Of a DNA stretch of 64,000 bases, positions 63,666-64,000 are shown in pieces. The notes beneath the pieces are model-generated. The model was given only the letters and a program-made list of their open reading frames with translations. It made no database searches and was not told where the DNA came from. A program made the position numbers and the translations under genes. Source of the DNA: Saccopteryx bilineata (Eukaryota > Chordata > Mammalia > Chiroptera > Emballonuridae); the NCBI RefSeq assembly GCF_036850765.1, contig NC_089495.1, forward strand, positions 201,315,847 through 201,379,846, given 5' to 3'. Within the stretch, counting starts at the first letter, position 1; each line of letters begins with the position of its first letter.

Positions 63666-63813
63666 GTTGACTGCTGTAGGCGATTTCCTGCTGTTTGGGC
63701 TGCACTTGTTACAATGATGATGCCCGTACGTTCTAAGTGCAGCCCACAGCTGGCTCAGAAAGGTGAATCCACTCGGGGCAGTCCAGAGGTGGCACTGGTT
63801 TCAGACACTAGAG

Positions 63814-63989
63814 CAGGGGTCTCAAACTCGCGGCCCGCCGAACAATTTTGTGCGGCCCGCAGACTAATCCACGAAGTTCAAAATATTTTGGATAAAATTA
63901 AGTAAGCCCGTGGATTAGTCTGCGGGCTGCACAAAATTGTTCGGGGGGGGGGCACATGCGGCCTGTGGGCCGCGAGTTTGAGACCCCTG
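63814..63989. mobile_element. Palindromic hAT foldback element with perfect 8-bp duplication
   Basis: 176 bp with ends CAGGGGTCTCAAACTCGCGG and CCGCGAGTTTGAGACCCCTG. Most of its length is one inverted repeat around a 35-nt AT-rich spacer (63874-63908). CACTAGAG is exact at 63806-63813 and 63990-63997. No coding capacity. Confidence 0.95.
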
Positions 63990-64000
63990 CACTAGAGCCT

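Noticed and set aside
54911..64000. Exons of TGIF2, the neighbour expected from human synteny
   Set aside because: No homeodomain or TGIF2 tail sequence could be found; the gene probably starts beyond the right edge.
1..64000. A novel multi-gene biological system
   Set aside because: All three genes are known conserved mammalian genes; nothing resembling a new gene cluster was found. The unusual content is transposon structure.

Overview
This is mammalian nuclear DNA, almost certainly from a bat. Multi-exon genes with GT-AG introns match the human 20q11.23 neighbourhood (NDRG3 - SLA2 - RAB5IF, as I recall it). The repeats are dominated by tRNA-derived SINEs resembling bat VES-type elements, and some hAT DNA transposons still have perfect 8-bp target duplications. 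The bat family cannot be fixed from this window; an emballonurid or rhinolophoid lineage is only a weak guess.

Layout. (1) 1-23.5 kb, + strand: the last eleven coding exons of NDRG3, its stop codon, 3' UTR and poly(A) signals; the 5' exons lie before the window. (2) 23.5-29.9 kb: intergenic DNA, or SLA2 promoter and first intron, with old MER5, MIR and SINE copies. (3) 29.9-47.25 kb, + strand: SLA2 (SLAP-2), all seven coding exons, split by a 10.9-kb repeat-filled intron inside the SH2 domain. (4) 47.2-54.9 kb, - strand: RAB5IF (C20orf24), all four coding exons and a CpG-rich promoter. SLA2 and RAB5IF converge, and their poly(A) signals sit 7 bp apart. (5) 54.9-64 kb: intergenic DNA toward the expected TGIF2, with no recognisable exon, dense SINEs and a palindromic hAT element at the right edge.

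The three genes are unrelated in function: NDRG3 is a lactate/hypoxia-linked alpha/beta-hydrolase-fold protein, SLA2 a negative adaptor of antigen-receptor signalling, and RAB5IF a small multipass ER protein. There is no operon-like logic; the interest lies in layered transposon history and its effect on introns and gene ends.

SINE names used below are mine. A: about 330 bp, head GCGCAGTGGATAGAGC, many 'GGTCGCTGGCTTGAGC'-like units. B: about 190 bp, head GCGCAGTGGATAAAGCG, then GGGAGTTGATGCTTCCAGC. C: about 370 bp, tRNA-like head plus a GC-rich body and a tail ending near TTTCCAGCTTCAGAAAAAT. D: about 160 bp, head TAGCTCAGTTGGTTAGAGC, tail CTAAAATCAATAAA. E: like D, with a GGAACGACTAAGTGGAAC segment. 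All carry Pol III A-box-like and B-box-like (GGTTCGA) motifs.
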